Shown here: in pieces, positions 6,898 to 16,029 of the stretch
How the letters are laid out: each line of letters starts with the position of its first letter
Numbering within the stretch: the stretch's first letter is position 1
Source: Acidobacteriota bacterium
GTDB lineage: Bacteria; Acidobacteriota; Vicinamibacteria; Vicinamibacterales; UBA8438
DNA: 42,329 bases
Direction: 5' to 3'
Assembly: GCA_011523845.1 (NCBI GenBank)
Contig: WTFV01000056.1
Span: forward strand, 1 to 42,329
Notes under the pieces: model-generated
The model's input: the letters and a program-made list of their open reading frames with translations, nothing else
Told to the model about the DNA's origin: nothing
Database searches by the model: none
Position numbers and translations under genes: made by a program

Positions 6898-9800
6898 TCC
6901 TTGGTGATGGTCCCGTCGAAGTTCAGGATCAGGTTGGCCACCATCGTGTAGGAGGCCAGCTCCGCCACGTCGAGGGTCTCGTCGCGCGGCGACTCGCCCT
7001 GGCTGATCAGGTCCAGCGCCGCGCCGCGGTCCGCCTGATAGCGTTCCAGGTGGCGCTCGAAGCCGTCGACCAGGATCTCCTCCGCGGCGGGCGACGGCCG
7101 GTGCGCGGTGGCGAGGCGGTAGGCGAAGCCCAGGCGCTCGGCCGGGGTCTCGCCGCCCTCGGTCATCATCCGCTCGGCGAGCCGGCGGGCCGCCTCGACG
7201 TAGGTCACGTCGTTCATCAGGTTCAGCGCCTGGAGCGGCGTGTTCGTGCGGCCGGTGCGGACGATGCAGGTCTCGCGCGTCGACGAGTCGAACGTCATCA
7301 GCGTCGGCGGGCCCAGCGTCCGCTTCCAGAAGGTGTACAGGCTGCGGCGGTAGAGGTCGTCGCCCTCGCTCAGGACGTAGTCTCCGTAACCGCCCTCGAC
7401 CATGTCGGCCCAGAGCCCCTCCGGTTGGTACGGCTTGACCGACGGTCCGCCGAGCCGGTCGACCAGCAGCCCGGACACGGCCAGCGCCTGGTCGCGGATC
7501 ATCTGCGCCGGCAGGCGCAGCCGCGGCCCGCGCGCGATCAGCCGGTTCTCCGGGTCGGCCTCGAACTCCTCGGCCGTCACCTTGGACGCCTGCCGGTAGG
7601 CGGCGCTCGTGACGATGGCCTTCTGCAGCGCCTTCACGTCCCAACCCGAGTCGATGAACGTGGTGGCGAGCCAGTCGAGCAGCTCCGGATGGCTGGGGTA
7701 CTCGCCCTGCGTGCCGAAGTTCTCGACCGTCTTGACCAGGCCGGTGCCGAAGTACATCTGCCAGAAGCGGTTGACGGTGACCCGCGCGGTGAGCGGATGA
7801 TCGGGATCGACCAGCCAGCGCGCGAACGTCAACCGGTTGGCCTCCTCCCCTTCCGGCAGCGGCGGCAGCACCGCCGGAACGCCCGGGAAGACCTCCTCGG
7901 CCGGGTTGTCGTAGGCCCCGCGGTTGAGCCGGAACGTCGGACGCCGCTCGGCCATCTCCTCCATCACCATGACGGTCGGGAAGCTGGCCCACAGGTCCTC
8001 GCGCTCGCGCTCGAGGGTCGCGACCGCGCGCCAAGCCTCGAGGATCTCCGGAGGCGCGTACTGGTTCAGGAACGCCAGGCGCAGCTTCTCGGCCTGGGCC
8101 GGCGTGCGCCGGTCCGGGGATATCCGGGCGATAGTGGTAATCGGCTCGGCCGTGGCGACCACCCCGACCAGCTCCCGGCTCAGTGCCGCACCGTAGATCC
8201 GGACGTCGTCGATGACCCCCTCGAAGCGCGGCTTGGTCGACCCGCTGGCGCCGATGCGCAGCGGGTAGCGCTGCGGCATCCGGTTGCCGACGAGGTCCAG
8301 CATCGGCTTCGTCTCCCACGACTCGCCGTTCACGTAGATGCCGATGCCGCCCGGCGTCTTGGAGCCGTCGTAGGTCGCCAGCACGTGCTGCCATTCGTCG
8401 AGCCGCACGTCCGCCAGCGTCTCGGCGCTGACGCCGTCGTCGAGGATCCGGGTCGACATGTTGAAACGGAGCTTGCCCTCTTCCAGGTAGAGCCCCCAGC
8501 CGACCTCGCCTTGGTCGCCCGCGTCGGCGCGCGAGACGATGACCCCGCTCGACGCCGTCGGGTAGATCCAGGCCGCGAGGGTGAACGGATCGTCGTAGCC
8601 GACCCTCGGGCTGAGGCCGGCGTTGATGAAGCGCTGCCCGTCGAAGGCCGCGGCGTCCCCGATGCGGCCGTCGACGAACTGCGGCTGGCCGTCCTCGAGC
8701 ACCCCCGTCACGAACGCCCCGTCGTGGACCCCGGCGATGTCGCCGTCGAGGGCGTGGTGCGCCAGCAGATCGTCGCGCAGCGTCCAGTCGACGCGCCCGG
8801 CATGGTGGAGCGAGGACTCCCATGCCGCCTGCGCCGCTTCCGCGTCGGCCGCCAGCGCGGCGAACGCCTCGCGGGCCGCCAGGAGCTTCTCGTCCAGCGC
8901 GGCGAGCTCCGCCTCCTGCTCGACGGTCGGCGCGGTGATGAGCGGCGGCGAGTTGACGTACTTGAACGCCTTGCCGCGCTCCGGGATGTTGTTGAAGTTG
9001 GCCAGGACCTCGTAGAACTCCCGCTGCGAGAGCGGGTCGAACTTGTGGTCGTGGCAGCGGGCGCAACCGAGCGTCAGGCCGAGCCAGACGGTCGAGGTGG
9101 TCTCCACGCGGTCTACCGCGTACTCGACCAGGAACTCGTCGACGACGATGCCGCCTTCCCCGTTCTGGCTGTGGTTCCGGTTGAACGCGGTGGCGATGCG
9201 CTGGTCACGCGTCGCGTTCGGCAGCATGTCGCCGGCGAGCTGCTCGATGGTGAACCGATCGAACGGCATGTTCGCGTTGTAGGCGTCGATCACCCAGTCG
9301 CGCCAGCGCCACATGGTCCGCTCGCCGTCCGTCTGGTACCCGTTCGTGTCGGCGTAGCGGGCCGCGTCGAGCCATTCGGTCGCCATCCGCTCGCCGTAGC
9401 GCGACGAGCCGAGGAGCCGGTCGACCGCCTTCTCGTAGGCGTCCGGAGAATCGTCGTTGAGGAACGCGGCCAGCTCGTCCGGCGTCGGCGGCAACCCCGT
9501 CAGGTCGAGCGTCGCCCGCCGCAGCAGGGTCGCGCGGTCGGCCTCTGCCGACGGTCCCAGGCCCTCCGCGTCCAGGCGTGCGAGGACGAAGTTGTCGATC
9601 GGATTGCGAACCCATTCCGGGTCGGAGACCGGCGGCACGGCGGGGCGCTCGGGCGGGATGAATGCCCAGTGCGACTCCCACTCCGCCCCTTGATCGATCC
9701 ACAGCCGCACCGTCTCGATCTGCTCGTCGGTCAGAGGGTCGGCGCCCCGCGGCATCCGCAGCCGGCTGCTCTCGCTCACCAGCCGCTGGTACAGGCGGCT

Positions 9801-10109
9801 CTCCGCCGCGTTCCCGGCCACCACCGCGGGGCCGCCCAGGCGGCCGCGGTCCTCGAACAGCCCCTCCCGGACGTCCATCCGGAGGCCGCGCTGGCGCGCC
9901 GCCTCGTCCGGCCCGTGACACGAGAAGCAGTTGTCCGAGAGGATCGGCCGCACCTCGCGGGCGAAGTCGACGACCCGCTCGGCAGCCCCGCTGCCCGCGG
10001 ACTGGCCGCCGGCGCCCGGCTCGGCGTAGGCATGCGCCGGCAGGAGGCCGCACACCGACAAGGCAACCACAGCAATCGGAAAACGCGCGCGCCTACATGT
10101 CGTACTCAT
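6894..10109 (-). CDS. Secreted diheme PSCyt1-DUF1549-LamG-DUF1553 protein
   Basis: A 1,071-residue planctomycete-type cytochrome protein. I start at ATG 10109 because GGAG lies seven bases upstream; a TTG eight codons earlier lacks this. A signal peptide (residues about 1-30) precedes a PSCyt1 domain with the haem motif CFSCH (residues 61-65), then DUF1549 (PSCyt2) with GLPPTPDE and a second haem motif CARCH (349-353) in '[11 protein letters not shown]'. A LamG-like jelly-roll follows (residues about 450-640: HALDGD ... FTLAAWIYP ... [14 protein letters not shown]), then DUF1553 (PSD1) with [27 protein letters not shown] and [13 protein letters not shown]. It is paired with the DUF1501 gene by a 4-bp overlap. 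The LamG domain suggests carbohydrate or surface binding; the two haems suggest electron transfer. Substrate unknown. Confidence 0.93.
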   Translation of the reverse strand: MSTTCRRARFPIAVVALSVCGLLPAHAYAEPGAGGQSAGSGAAERVVDFAREVRPILSDNCFSCHGPDEAARQRGLRMDVREGLFEDRGRLGGPAVVAGNAAESRLYQRLVSESSRLRMPRGADPLTDEQIETVRLWIDQGAEWESHWAFIPPERPAVPPVSDPEWVRNPIDNFVLARLDAEGLGPSAEADRATLLRRATLDLTGLPPTPDELAAFLNDDSPDAYEKAVDRLLGSSRYGERMATEWLDAARYADTNGYQTDGERTMWRWRDWVIDAYNANMPFDRFTIEQLAGDMLPNATRDQRIATAFNRNHSQNGEGGIVVDEFLVEYAVDRVETTSTVWLGLTLGCARCHDHKFDPLSQREFYEVLANFNNIPERGKAFKYVNSPPLITAPTVEQEAELAALDEKLLAAREAFAALAADAEAAQAAWESSLHHAGRVDWTLRDDLLAHHALDGDIAGVHDGAFVTGVLEDGQPQFVDGRIGDAAAFDGQRFINAGLSPRVGYDDPFTLAAWIYPTASSGVIVSRADAGDQGEVGWGLYLEEGKLRFNMSTRILDDGVSAETLADVRLDEWQHVLATYDGSKTPGGIGIYVNGESWETKPMLDLVGNRMPQRYPLRIGASGSTKPRFEGVIDDVRIYGAALSRELVGVVATAEPITTIARISPDRRTPAQAEKLRLAFLNQYAPPEILEAWRAVATLEREREDLWASFPTVMVMEEMAERRPTFRLNRGAYDNPAEEVFPGVPAVLPPLPEGEEANRLTFARWLVDPDHPLTARVTVNRFWQMYFGTGLVKTVENFGTQGEYPSHPELLDWLATTFIDSGWDVKALQKAIVTSAAYRQASKVTAEEFEADPENRLIARGPRLRLPAQMIRDQALAVSGLLVDRLGGPSVKPYQPEGLWADMVEGGYGDYVLSEGDDLYRRSLYTFWKRTLGPPTLMTFDSSTRETCIVRTGRTNTPLQALNLMNDVTYVEAARRLAERMMTEGGETPAERLGFAYRLATAHRPSPAAEEILVDGFERHLERYQADRGAALDLISQGESPRDETLDVAELASYTMVANLILNFDGTITKE

Positions 10110-10222
10110 GCACCTGCTCCCCAACGCCAACAAGCGTGACCTCTACTACTACCGAACAGACCGTTCCGGCGCACGGTACGGCCCGAGGCGTCGAACGGCG
10201 CCGAGCTGCCCCGGCCGCGAGC

Positions 10223-10289
10223 CGCCCGACCCCGGGACCGCGAGTCGGCCCAATACGAGTCGCCCGACGCCGGGACCGCGAGTCGGCCC
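10223..10289. repeat. Short direct repeat, 38-bp period
   Basis: Two 29-bp copies (10223-10251 and 10261-10289) of a sequence beginning CGCCCGAC and ending GCGAGTCGGCCC differ at one position and are spaced 38 bp apart; a degraded third partial copy follows. They lie in the 230-bp gap between the DUF6152 gene end and the start of the PSD1-type gene (both minus). No protein or RNA is evident. This could be simple slippage or an intergenic element. Confidence 0.6.
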
Positions 10290-10339
10290 GACGCGAGCGG
10301 CCCGACCCTCCGGACAGCGAGCCGACCGACCCTGGCCGG

Positions 10340-10741
10340 CTACCTGGAGATGCGATTCGCGGAGCCGCCCAGGAACAGCCGCTCGCCGTTCTCGAGTATG
10401 AAGTTCCGGCCGACCGCCTTCTCGGTGCCGTCCTTGGCGCGGTACCCCTCGACCGCGAGGAACGTGCCGATCTCGACGGTGTTCCGGTTGACGCCCTGCC
10501 GAATGAGCTCGTTCGGACTGCCGCCTTCCACGAGCCAGGTGGATACCGTCCCGTCCTCGGCCTCCACGTCGATGTGGAACCACGAGTGCGGATTGATCAT
10601 CTCCCACCTGACGAGCGTGCCCTCCAGCGTGAGCGGCTGCTCGATATCGAACTCGGCCGAAAAGGCATGATGCCCGGACAGCGGGACGGTGGCCAGCAGT
10701 ACGGCTACGCCGAAAGCAGCGACGGCTCGGTCGATTCGCAT
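10340..10741 (-). CDS. DUF6152 family secreted protein
   Basis: A 133-residue protein that starts at ATG 10741 with AAGGAG eight bases ahead. A signal peptide covers residues 1 to about 23 (AVAAFGVAVLLATVPLSG). The mature part opens with HHAFSAEFD, followed by LTLEGTLVRWEMINPHSW and FHIDVEAEDG, which are the hallmark pieces of DUF6152, a small OB-fold-like periplasmic family common in Acidobacteria and Proteobacteria. No function is established. It sits between the TADG-PDL secreted proteins and the PSD1-type protein on the same strand, a partnership that suggests one exported system. Length is typical. Confidence 0.88.
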   Translation of the reverse strand: MRIDRAVAAFGVAVLLATVPLSGHHAFSAEFDIEQPLTLEGTLVRWEMINPHSWFHIDVEAEDGTVSTWLVEGGSPNELIRQGVNRNTVEIGTFLAVEGYRAKDGTEKAVGRNFILENGERLFLGGSANRISR

Positions 10742-10848
10742 GAGACTTCTCCTTGTCCGCACCCGCTGACCCGACAATCGTCGCGCGGCTCCGATTGCCG
10801 CCCGGACAGACCTGACCAGCATTCTGCACCGTTCCACGGCGCAAACTC

Positions 10849-11667
10849 CTAGGGATCCACCTGCTTCCGAAGATGCCCGTAGATGAGATCCTCGACGAAC
10901 TCGACGCAGCGGAACTCCATCAGCTCGGCGTTCGGCTCCACCCGCCGGTAGAGCGGCATGCGCATGCTCCAGGGGCGCGTGTAGACGTTCGGATCCTCGA
11001 GCGTCACGTGGTAGTCGAGCGTCTCGGGGCTGCGCGCGGTGAACCGCTCCACGACACGCAGCGCCGTGCTGTGGTGGTTCCCCGCCCGGTCGAGCCACGT
11101 GTCCCCGTAGAAGCCGCTCGTCTCGACCACCAGCGTCTCGCCCTCCCAACGCCCGTTGGACCACCCCATCCAGGTGTCGGCCGGCGACTCCATGTGATCT
11201 TCCATGTAGATGGTCCGCACGGCGCCGGCGAACTCGTGGATGATCATGATGTGCGAGCGGCTCTGGATGATCTGGAACGGATACGGCATGTAGGTGGCGC
11301 GCGGCGTGCCCGGCAGGTAGCACTTGATGGCCGGATCCCGCTCCAGGCGGTTGGCGAAGTTCTCGTCGCGTTGCGCCAGGGCCTCGGGCGTGTACGGAAT
11401 CGCGCCGCCCTCCACCACGCCGAGACCGCCGGGAACCGCGCCCAGCGCCCCCAGCTCGCGCACCGGGCTGAAGTCCGCCGAGTGGGGCTCGACGTTCCAG
11501 TGCGCGTTGTTCAGCGCCTGCCAGATCCCGTTCAGGTCGGGCGTGCCGTCCGCCGTGCGGGGCGCCGTGTAGCCGGTCTCCTGGGCAACCGCTGGCAGGG
11601 CGACGAGCGCGAGCCCCGCGCCAGCGAGCACAGCCGCGATCGTCCACGCGAACAGCCGGTCTCTCAT
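10849..11667 (-). CDS. Secreted TADG-PDL protein (short paralogue)
   Basis: A 272-residue exported protein. The start is ATG 11667 with GAGGGGG seven bases upstream; an ATG five codons earlier overlaps the previous gene's stop but has its SD too close. A signal peptide covers residues 1 to about 30 (AAVLAGAGLALVALPAVAQ). The mature N terminus carries 'PRTADGTPDLNGIWQ'. Further on are IIQSRSHIMIIHEF, GRWEGETLVVETSGF, VERFTARSPETLDYHVTLED and YTRPWSMRMPL, a beta-rich pattern shared with the neighbouring 342-residue paralogue. I know this family as abundant in acidobacterial genomes, without a characterised member. Periplasmic or extracellular location is inferred. Confidence 0.85.
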   Translation of the reverse strand: MRDRLFAWTIAAVLAGAGLALVALPAVAQETGYTAPRTADGTPDLNGIWQALNNAHWNVEPHSADFSPVRELGALGAVPGGLGVVEGGAIPYTPEALAQRDENFANRLERDPAIKCYLPGTPRATYMPYPFQIIQSRSHIMIIHEFAGAVRTIYMEDHMESPADTWMGWSNGRWEGETLVVETSGFYGDTWLDRAGNHHSTALRVVERFTARSPETLDYHVTLEDPNVYTRPWSMRMPLYRRVEPNAELMEFRCVEFVEDLIYGHLRKQVDP

Positions 11668-11678
11668 CGGACGCCCCC

Positions 11679-12707
11679 TCATCTCCCAGACTCCCGCGCG
11701 GCCGCCTCCGCCGCACGCTGCTCCTCGAGGCGCGCCCCGACCAGCGTGTTGTACAGGCCGTAGTTGCCCTCGTGGCACGCGTGCTCGAACAGCGGGCCGA
11801 TGGTCTCCTTCATCGGCATCTCCGCCGTCCAGGGCCGGTCCCACGTCAGCGGATCGTCGACCGTGAACCGGTACAGGATCGTGTCGTCCGCGACGCGGGT
11901 AAAGCGCTCGGTGACGCGCATCCGGTCGCTCGATCCGTTGAACGGATTCTTGCCGTTGATGTTGGTCGTCTCCACCACGAGGGTGTCGCCCTCCCAGCGG
12001 CCGCGGGACATGCCCATCCACTGCCGCGCCCGCTCCGGAGGCGCCGGGCGGCCGTCGAGCGGGATGATGCGCGCGTCGTGGATCATCTCCACCAGGATCA
12101 TCACGTAGTCCCGGTTCTGGACGATCTGGTAGTTGGCGTTGTACCCGGCGTTCATCATCGGCGGGCCGGCGCCCCGCATGATGATGCAGCGGTCGTCGAG
12201 CTGGTTGGCCTCGGCCGAATCCCAGCGTCCCACCCCTTCGCGGGCGGCCGCCACCTCGGCCGCGCGCCGGCGTCCCTCGGCGTTGACCGGGGGCAGCCGG
12301 CCGTTCGGCGGATCGACGATCAGCGACGTGCGCAGGTTGCGGGCGAACGGCGACTGGCTGCGGTCGAGCCCGAACTGCGTGAAGTCGTAGTGGACGTCGG
12401 GAATCGTGCCGGGAGTGGTCTGCGCGAACTCGCGCTCCGCCCGGCCAGACTCGATCGCCGCCACCTCCTCCACCGTGTAGAACGCCTTGTCCACGCCCTC
12501 CGGCCGCTCCAGCGGCGTGTAGGTCTGGTTCGTCCAGAACCCCTGCAGGTCGGGGTGCCCGTCGGCGGTCCGCGGAACCTCATAGGGTTCCGCTGCCGGC
12601 CCGGCGCCCGAGGATGCCTGCGCCTCGACGGCGACCGGCATCAGCGAGACGCCCGCGGCCACCACGACCGCCGCGACGGAAGGAAGCCATCGGGTTCGAT
12701 GATGCAT
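11679..12707 (-). CDS. Secreted TADG-PDL protein (long paralogue)
   Basis: A 342-residue exported protein, first of the minus-strand exported-protein group. ATG 12707 has GAGGAG seven bases upstream. A signal peptide runs to about residue 30 (VAAVVVAAGVSLMPVAVEAQA). The signature 'PRTADGHPDLQGFWTNQ' follows at residues about 45-61. The second half aligns with the next gene: YQIVQNRDYVMILVEMIHDARII, GRWEGDTLVVETTNI, TERFTRVADDTILYRFTVDD and WDRPWTAEMPM. The middle has an extra segment with a possible Cys pair (RCIIMRG and HACHEGNYG). The stop overlaps an in-frame ATG of the following paralogue, so the two are probably co-translated. No known activity. Confidence 0.87.
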   Translation of the reverse strand: MHHRTRWLPSVAAVVVAAGVSLMPVAVEAQASSGAGPAAEPYEVPRTADGHPDLQGFWTNQTYTPLERPEGVDKAFYTVEEVAAIESGRAEREFAQTTPGTIPDVHYDFTQFGLDRSQSPFARNLRTSLIVDPPNGRLPPVNAEGRRRAAEVAAAREGVGRWDSAEANQLDDRCIIMRGAGPPMMNAGYNANYQIVQNRDYVMILVEMIHDARIIPLDGRPAPPERARQWMGMSRGRWEGDTLVVETTNINGKNPFNGSSDRMRVTERFTRVADDTILYRFTVDDPLTWDRPWTAEMPMKETIGPLFEHACHEGNYGLYNTLVGARLEEQRAAEAAARESGR

Positions 12708-12761
12708 GAGGAATCTCCTCCCCGCGAGCCTTCCGGTCTTCGCGTCCGAAGACGAGAGTAA

Positions 12762-12838
12762 TGGTCGGGATGACTGGATTTGAACCAGCGACCCCCTGAC
12801 CCCCAGTCAGGTGCGCTACCAGACTGCGCCACATCCCG
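12762..12838 (-). tRNA. tRNA-Pro (anticodon GGG)
   Basis: Reading the minus strand from 12838: the 7-bp acceptor stem CGGGATG pairs with CATCCCG, followed by a D-arm (GCGC...GCGC around AGTCTGGTA), an anticodon stem CCTGA/TCAGG with loop CTGGGGG (anticodon GGG, proline), and a T-arm CTGG-TTCAAAT-CCAG. The 3' CCA is encoded (12764-12762). A MerR-type gene lies just upstream on the same strand. Confidence 0.96.
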
Positions 12839-12876
12839 ACGATCTGCGACAACCTCTCGAAACCGCGGCCGAACCG

Positions 12877-13266
12877 TCACATGCCGCGCCGCGCCGCGCC
12901 GTCCGACGACAGCAGATCGAGAATCGAACGAAGGCCCTGCCTGACCTCCCGCAGCCGCTCGCGCGCGTCCGGCCCCATCAACTCGGCGAGGTCCGGGTCC
13001 GGCCGCTCCTCGCTCGCCAGCTTCCGCCGCGCCGCCCCGAGCGTCAGGCCCTCGTCGAAGAGCAACCGCCGGATCTCGAGGACCAGCTCGACGTCCGCCC
13101 GACGATAGACGCGCGAACCGCTGGTCGTCGATGCGCCCAGCGTCGGGAACTCACCCTCCCAGGACTTCAGGACGTACGGCTGCACCCTCGCGATGGAGCA
13201 GACCTCGGCAGCCTTGAACAGTGGCCGGTCGGGGATCTCGATAGCGGCGCTCGGGGCCCTGCCCAT
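12877..13266 (-). CDS. MerR-type HTH transcriptional regulator
   Basis: A 129-residue protein. I use ATG 13266; the longer open frame adds only arginine-rich residues. Residues about 14-80 form a winged helix of MerR type: PLFKAAEVCSIARVQPYVLKSWEGEFP is the HTH, RVYRRADVELVLEIRRLL the wing and following helix, and GLTLGAARRKL the start of the dimerisation helix. A short C-terminal helix follows (REVRQGLRSILDLL), with no visible metal or drug pocket. The same short MerR-like protein is typically found beside ihfA and a tRNA-Pro in Proteobacteria; here the tRNA-Pro is adjacent and an HU/IHF gene lies two genes away. No SD is visible. Target unknown. Confidence 0.82.
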   Translation of the reverse strand: MGRAPSAAIEIPDRPLFKAAEVCSIARVQPYVLKSWEGEFPTLGASTTSGSRVYRRADVELVLEIRRLLFDEGLTLGAARRKLASEERPDPDLAELMGPDARERLREVRQGLRSILDLLSSDGAARRGM

Positions 13267-13374
13267 CGTTCGTCGTCGTCGGCAGCCCGCAACGAAAGCC
13301 CCGCGGGGTTCCGCCGCGCGCTGCCGGGCAGTATAGCGCAGTCTCGGAGCGAACAATCCGGCGGCCGGCGGCGG

Positions 13375-14772
13375 TCAGGCGCGCCGGCCGCGCCGCGGCG
13401 GCTCGCGCCGGGCCCGGGCCCGAACGCGGATCGGCGAGCCCTCGAAGCCGAAGGCGTCTCGAAGCTGATTCCGGAGATAGCGCTCGTAGGAGAAGTGGAA
13501 CCGCGTGGCGACGTTGGTGAAGAAGACGAACGCCGGCGGCCGGGCGCCGACCTGGGTGGCGTAGAGGATCTTCACCGCGTGGCGACCGGGGCTCGCCGGA
13601 CGGTGACGGGCCGCGATCCGGGCCACCACCCGGTTCAGCTCCGCGGTCCCGACGTGGGTGGCTCGCGCCGCGGCTACGTCCACCGCCCGCTCGATGACCC
13701 GCGGCGCCCGCTGCCCGGTCAACGCCGACACGTGCAGGATCGGAGCGAACTCGGCGAACCGCAGCCCCCGGCGCAGATCCGCATCGAACTGCTTCGAGAA
13801 GTCCGGTCCGCGATCCTTGACCAGATCCCACTTGTTGGCGGCGATGAGCACGCCGCATCCGGCGCGCTCGGCCGCTCCCGCAATCACCGCGTCCTGGCGC
13901 GTCACGACCCCGGTCGCGTCCACCAGCAGGACCGCCACGTCGGCCCGCGCGAGCGCGCGCCGGGCGAGCACGACGCTGACCGCCTCGACGCCGCCCGCCT
14001 GCGCCACGCGGCCGGGGCGCCGGATGCCGGCCGTGTCCACGAGCCGGATCCGCCGGCCGTGCCAGCTCACCACCGTATCGACGGCGTCCCGCGTCGTCCC
14101 GGCCACCTCGCTCACCAGCACGCGCTCCTCGCGCAGGAGCTGGTTGACGAGCGACGACTTGCCGACGTTGGGGCGCCCGACGATGGCGATGCCGACCTCG
14201 CGGTCGCTGCGCTCCGGACCCTCCGCGGACCGGCCCGACCTTGCGAGGCGCCCGGAGCCGCCGGGCAGGCGTTCGACCACGGCGTCCAGCAGATCGCCGA
14301 CGCCGAGGCCGTGCTCGGCCGCGATCGACAACGCCGGCGACACGGCGAGGCGCTCGAATTCCACCGCCGCGGCGCCGGCACGCGGTTCGTCGACCTTGTT
14401 GATCGCCAGCACCAGCGGCGCACCGGTACGCCGCAGCCGCCGGACCACGTCCTCATCGGCGGGGACGAGCCCTTCGCGGGCATCGACCAGGACCACGATG
14501 ACCGCCGCGGTCTCCACCTCCCGGAGCCCCCGTTCGGCAACTGCCGCCTGCAGCGGATCCGTGCTGGCCCCGAAGACGCCGCCGGTGTCCACGACCTCGA
14601 ACTCGGTCCCGAGCCACTCGACCGTGTGCCGCATCACGTCGCGGGTGGTGCCGGCCACCGGGGCGACGATCGCCCGCCGGCTGCCCGTCAACCGGTTGAA
14701 CAACGTCGACTTGCCGACGTTGGGACGCCCGGCGAGCACGACGCGCGCGGGACGGCTGGCCTTCTCTCGCAT
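13375..14772 (-). CDS. der: Ribosome biogenesis GTPase Der
   Basis: A 465-residue double GTPase that acts in 50S subunit assembly. ATG 14772 puts the first P-loop at residues 15-23 (GRPNVGKST); the frame is open upstream, but that part overlaps the HU promoter region. First G domain: GTTRD, DTGG and NKVD. Second G domain: GRPNVGKSS, GTTRD, DTAG and NKWD. A C-terminal KH-like domain includes VKILYATQVGARPPAFVFF and FSYERYLRNQLRDAF, ending in a basic tail. A low-complexity linker joins the two G domains. All GTP-binding motifs are intact. The gene is divergent from the HU-like gene and precedes the MerR gene on the same strand. Confidence 0.96.
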   Translation of the reverse strand: MREKASRPARVVLAGRPNVGKSTLFNRLTGSRRAIVAPVAGTTRDVMRHTVEWLGTEFEVVDTGGVFGASTDPLQAAVAERGLREVETAAVIVVLVDAREGLVPADEDVVRRLRRTGAPLVLAINKVDEPRAGAAAVEFERLAVSPALSIAAEHGLGVGDLLDAVVERLPGGSGRLARSGRSAEGPERSDREVGIAIVGRPNVGKSSLVNQLLREERVLVSEVAGTTRDAVDTVVSWHGRRIRLVDTAGIRRPGRVAQAGGVEAVSVVLARRALARADVAVLLVDATGVVTRQDAVIAGAAERAGCGVLIAANKWDLVKDRGPDFSKQFDADLRRGLRFAEFAPILHVSALTGQRAPRVIERAVDVAAARATHVGTAELNRVVARIAARHRPASPGRHAVKILYATQVGARPPAFVFFTNVATRFHFSYERYLRNQLRDAFGFEGSPIRVRARARREPPRRGRRA

Positions 14773-14805
14773 GGCTGGAGCCGGCTCCGCCCCCCGGCGA
14801 AGCTC

Positions 14806-14835
14806 TTGACACCCGTAAGTTACCGTATCTATGCT
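14806..14835 (+). promoter_or_regulatory. Sigma70-type promoter for HU/IHF-like gene
   Basis: TTGACA (14806-14811), an 18-bp spacer and TATGCT (14830-14835) match the -35/-10 consensus well in an AT-richer patch. A start near 14842 would give a leader of about 20 nt containing GGAG before the ATG at 14865. Confidence 0.7.
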
Positions 14836-14864
14836 AGTTATACACTTTTGGAGCACGGCGCGGC

Positions 14865-15137
14865 ATGATCAAGGTCGACATCGTCAACCAGGTTTCCAGG
14901 GTCGCGGACATCACCAAGGTGAAGTCCGAGCGGGCCGTCGACGCGGTTTTCGACGCCATGCGCACCTCGATGCAGCGCGGCGAGCGCATAGAACTCCGCG
15001 GATTCGGCGTCTTTCAGGTCAAGCCGCGCAAGCGCGGCATCGGCCGCAACCCGCGCACCGGCAAGGAAGTCCGCATCCCGCCCGGTCGCACCATCCGCTT
15101 CAAGCCGGGCAAGGACCTTCAGAACATCCGTGCGTAG
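14865..15137 (+). CDS. HU/IHF family DNA-binding protein
   Basis: A 90-residue nucleoid protein. The fold is complete: helices at residues 1-40 (KVDIVNQVSRVADITKVKSERAV...), the strand turn RIELRGFGVFQV, the DNA-intercalating arm with GRNPRTGKEV (Pro at residue 63, the wedge proline) and the closing RFKPGKDL. The arm is basic (KPRKRGIG). HU and IHF beta types cannot be separated on this alone. It has its own promoter 30 bp upstream, and its stop overlaps the GTG of the following protease gene by 8 bp, so the two are probably co-transcribed. Confidence 0.95.
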   Translation: MIKVDIVNQVSRVADITKVKSERAVDAVFDAMRTSMQRGERIELRGFGVFQVKPRKRGIGRNPRTGKEVRIPPGRTIRFKPGKDLQNIRA

Positions 15138-16017
15138 CGACCGGACGTGGCTGCCCCCGGCGTTGTTCGTCGCCACGCTCGCCAGCACCATGTACATGGG
15201 GGCCTGGCACCATGCCTACTTCCTTGTCGGCTTCTCCGACGACGCTGCGCGGTTCGCCCTGCTGCCGGGCGCGTGGTACAGCTTCACGATTCTCGCCATC
15301 CTGGGCACGCACGAGCTGGGGCACTACTACGCCTGCCGCTATTACCGCGTGGACGCGTCCCCGCCGTACTTCCTGCCCGTCCCCATCGTCCCGACCGGCA
15401 CGTTCGGCGCCTTCATCCGCATCCGGCAGCGGATTCCGACCAAGGCGATGCTCTTCGACATCGGCGCCGCCGGACCGATTGCGGGCTTCGTCGTCGCGGT
15501 CCCGGCACTCTTCGCCGGCGTCGCGCTCTCGCGGGTGACGCCGCTGCCACCCGCGGACAGCGTGGAGCTCATCACGCTCGGAGAGCCCCTGCTCTTTCGG
15601 GCCGCCGCGTGGCTGGTCTGGGGCGCGCTTCCCGACGGTCATACGATCAACCTGCACCCGATGGGCTTCGCGGCCTGGTTCGGCCTGCTCATGACCGCGC
15701 TGAACCTGTTTCCGATCGGCCAGCTCGACGGCGGGCACATCTCGTACGCAGCGCTGGGCTCCCGCTCGACCGGCGTCACCCTCGGCGGCGTGGCGGTCGT
15801 CGTGGGGTTGACCTTCTTCTCCCTGAGCTGGCTGCTCTGGGCGGTCCTGATGGTGACCATGCTCGTCGTCTTCGGCCCGCGTCATCCTCGCACCCTCGAC
15901 GACCACGTGCCCCTCGACAGCCGGCGACGCCTGGTCGCACTGGCCACCGCCGCCATCTTCGTGCTGTGCTTCACGCCGGCCCCGATACGGATCGAGGGCC
16001 TGCTGACCGGACCCTGA
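15130..16017 (+). CDS. M50 family site-2 zinc metalloprotease
   Basis: A 295-residue membrane protease of the S2P/M50 class, which cuts substrates inside the membrane. Start is GTG 15130, overlapping the HU gene end. The zinc site is HELGH (residues 61-65) within a membrane segment, with the third ligand in LDGGH (Asp200). Six to seven hydrophobic segments are visible, including FTILAILGTHELGHYY, IGAAGPIAGFVVAVPALFAG, FAAWFGLLMTALNLFPIGQ and LGGVAVVVGLTFFSLSWLLWAVLM. No PDZ domain is present, unlike RseP, so it is the short form related to plant EGY and bacterial M50B-like proteins. Substrate unknown. It ends 12 bp from the opposing priA stop. Confidence 0.92.
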   Translation: MRSDRTWLPPALFVATLASTMYMGAWHHAYFLVGFSDDAARFALLPGAWYSFTILAILGTHELGHYYACRYYRVDASPPYFLPVPIVPTGTFGAFIRIRQRIPTKAMLFDIGAAGPIAGFVVAVPALFAGVALSRVTPLPPADSVELITLGEPLLFRAAAWLVWGALPDGHTINLHPMGFAAWFGLLMTALNLFPIGQLDGGHISYAALGSRSTGVTLGGVAVVVGLTFFSLSWLLWAVLMVTMLVVFGPRHPRTLDDHVPLDSRRRLVALATAAIFVLCFTPAPIRIEGLLTGP

Positions 16018-16029
16018 GGTGCAGGGCGC

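Noticed and set aside
7050..10139. 1,029-codon plus-strand frame opposite the PSD1-type gene
   Set aside because: It is the antisense shadow of a GC-rich gene: rich in Arg, Val and Asp, with no domain. The minus-strand frame has two haem motifs and clear DUF1549, LamG and DUF1553 domains.
12811..14868. 685-codon plus-strand frame opposite der and the MerR gene
   Set aside because: No domain; der on the other strand has all the GTPase motifs.
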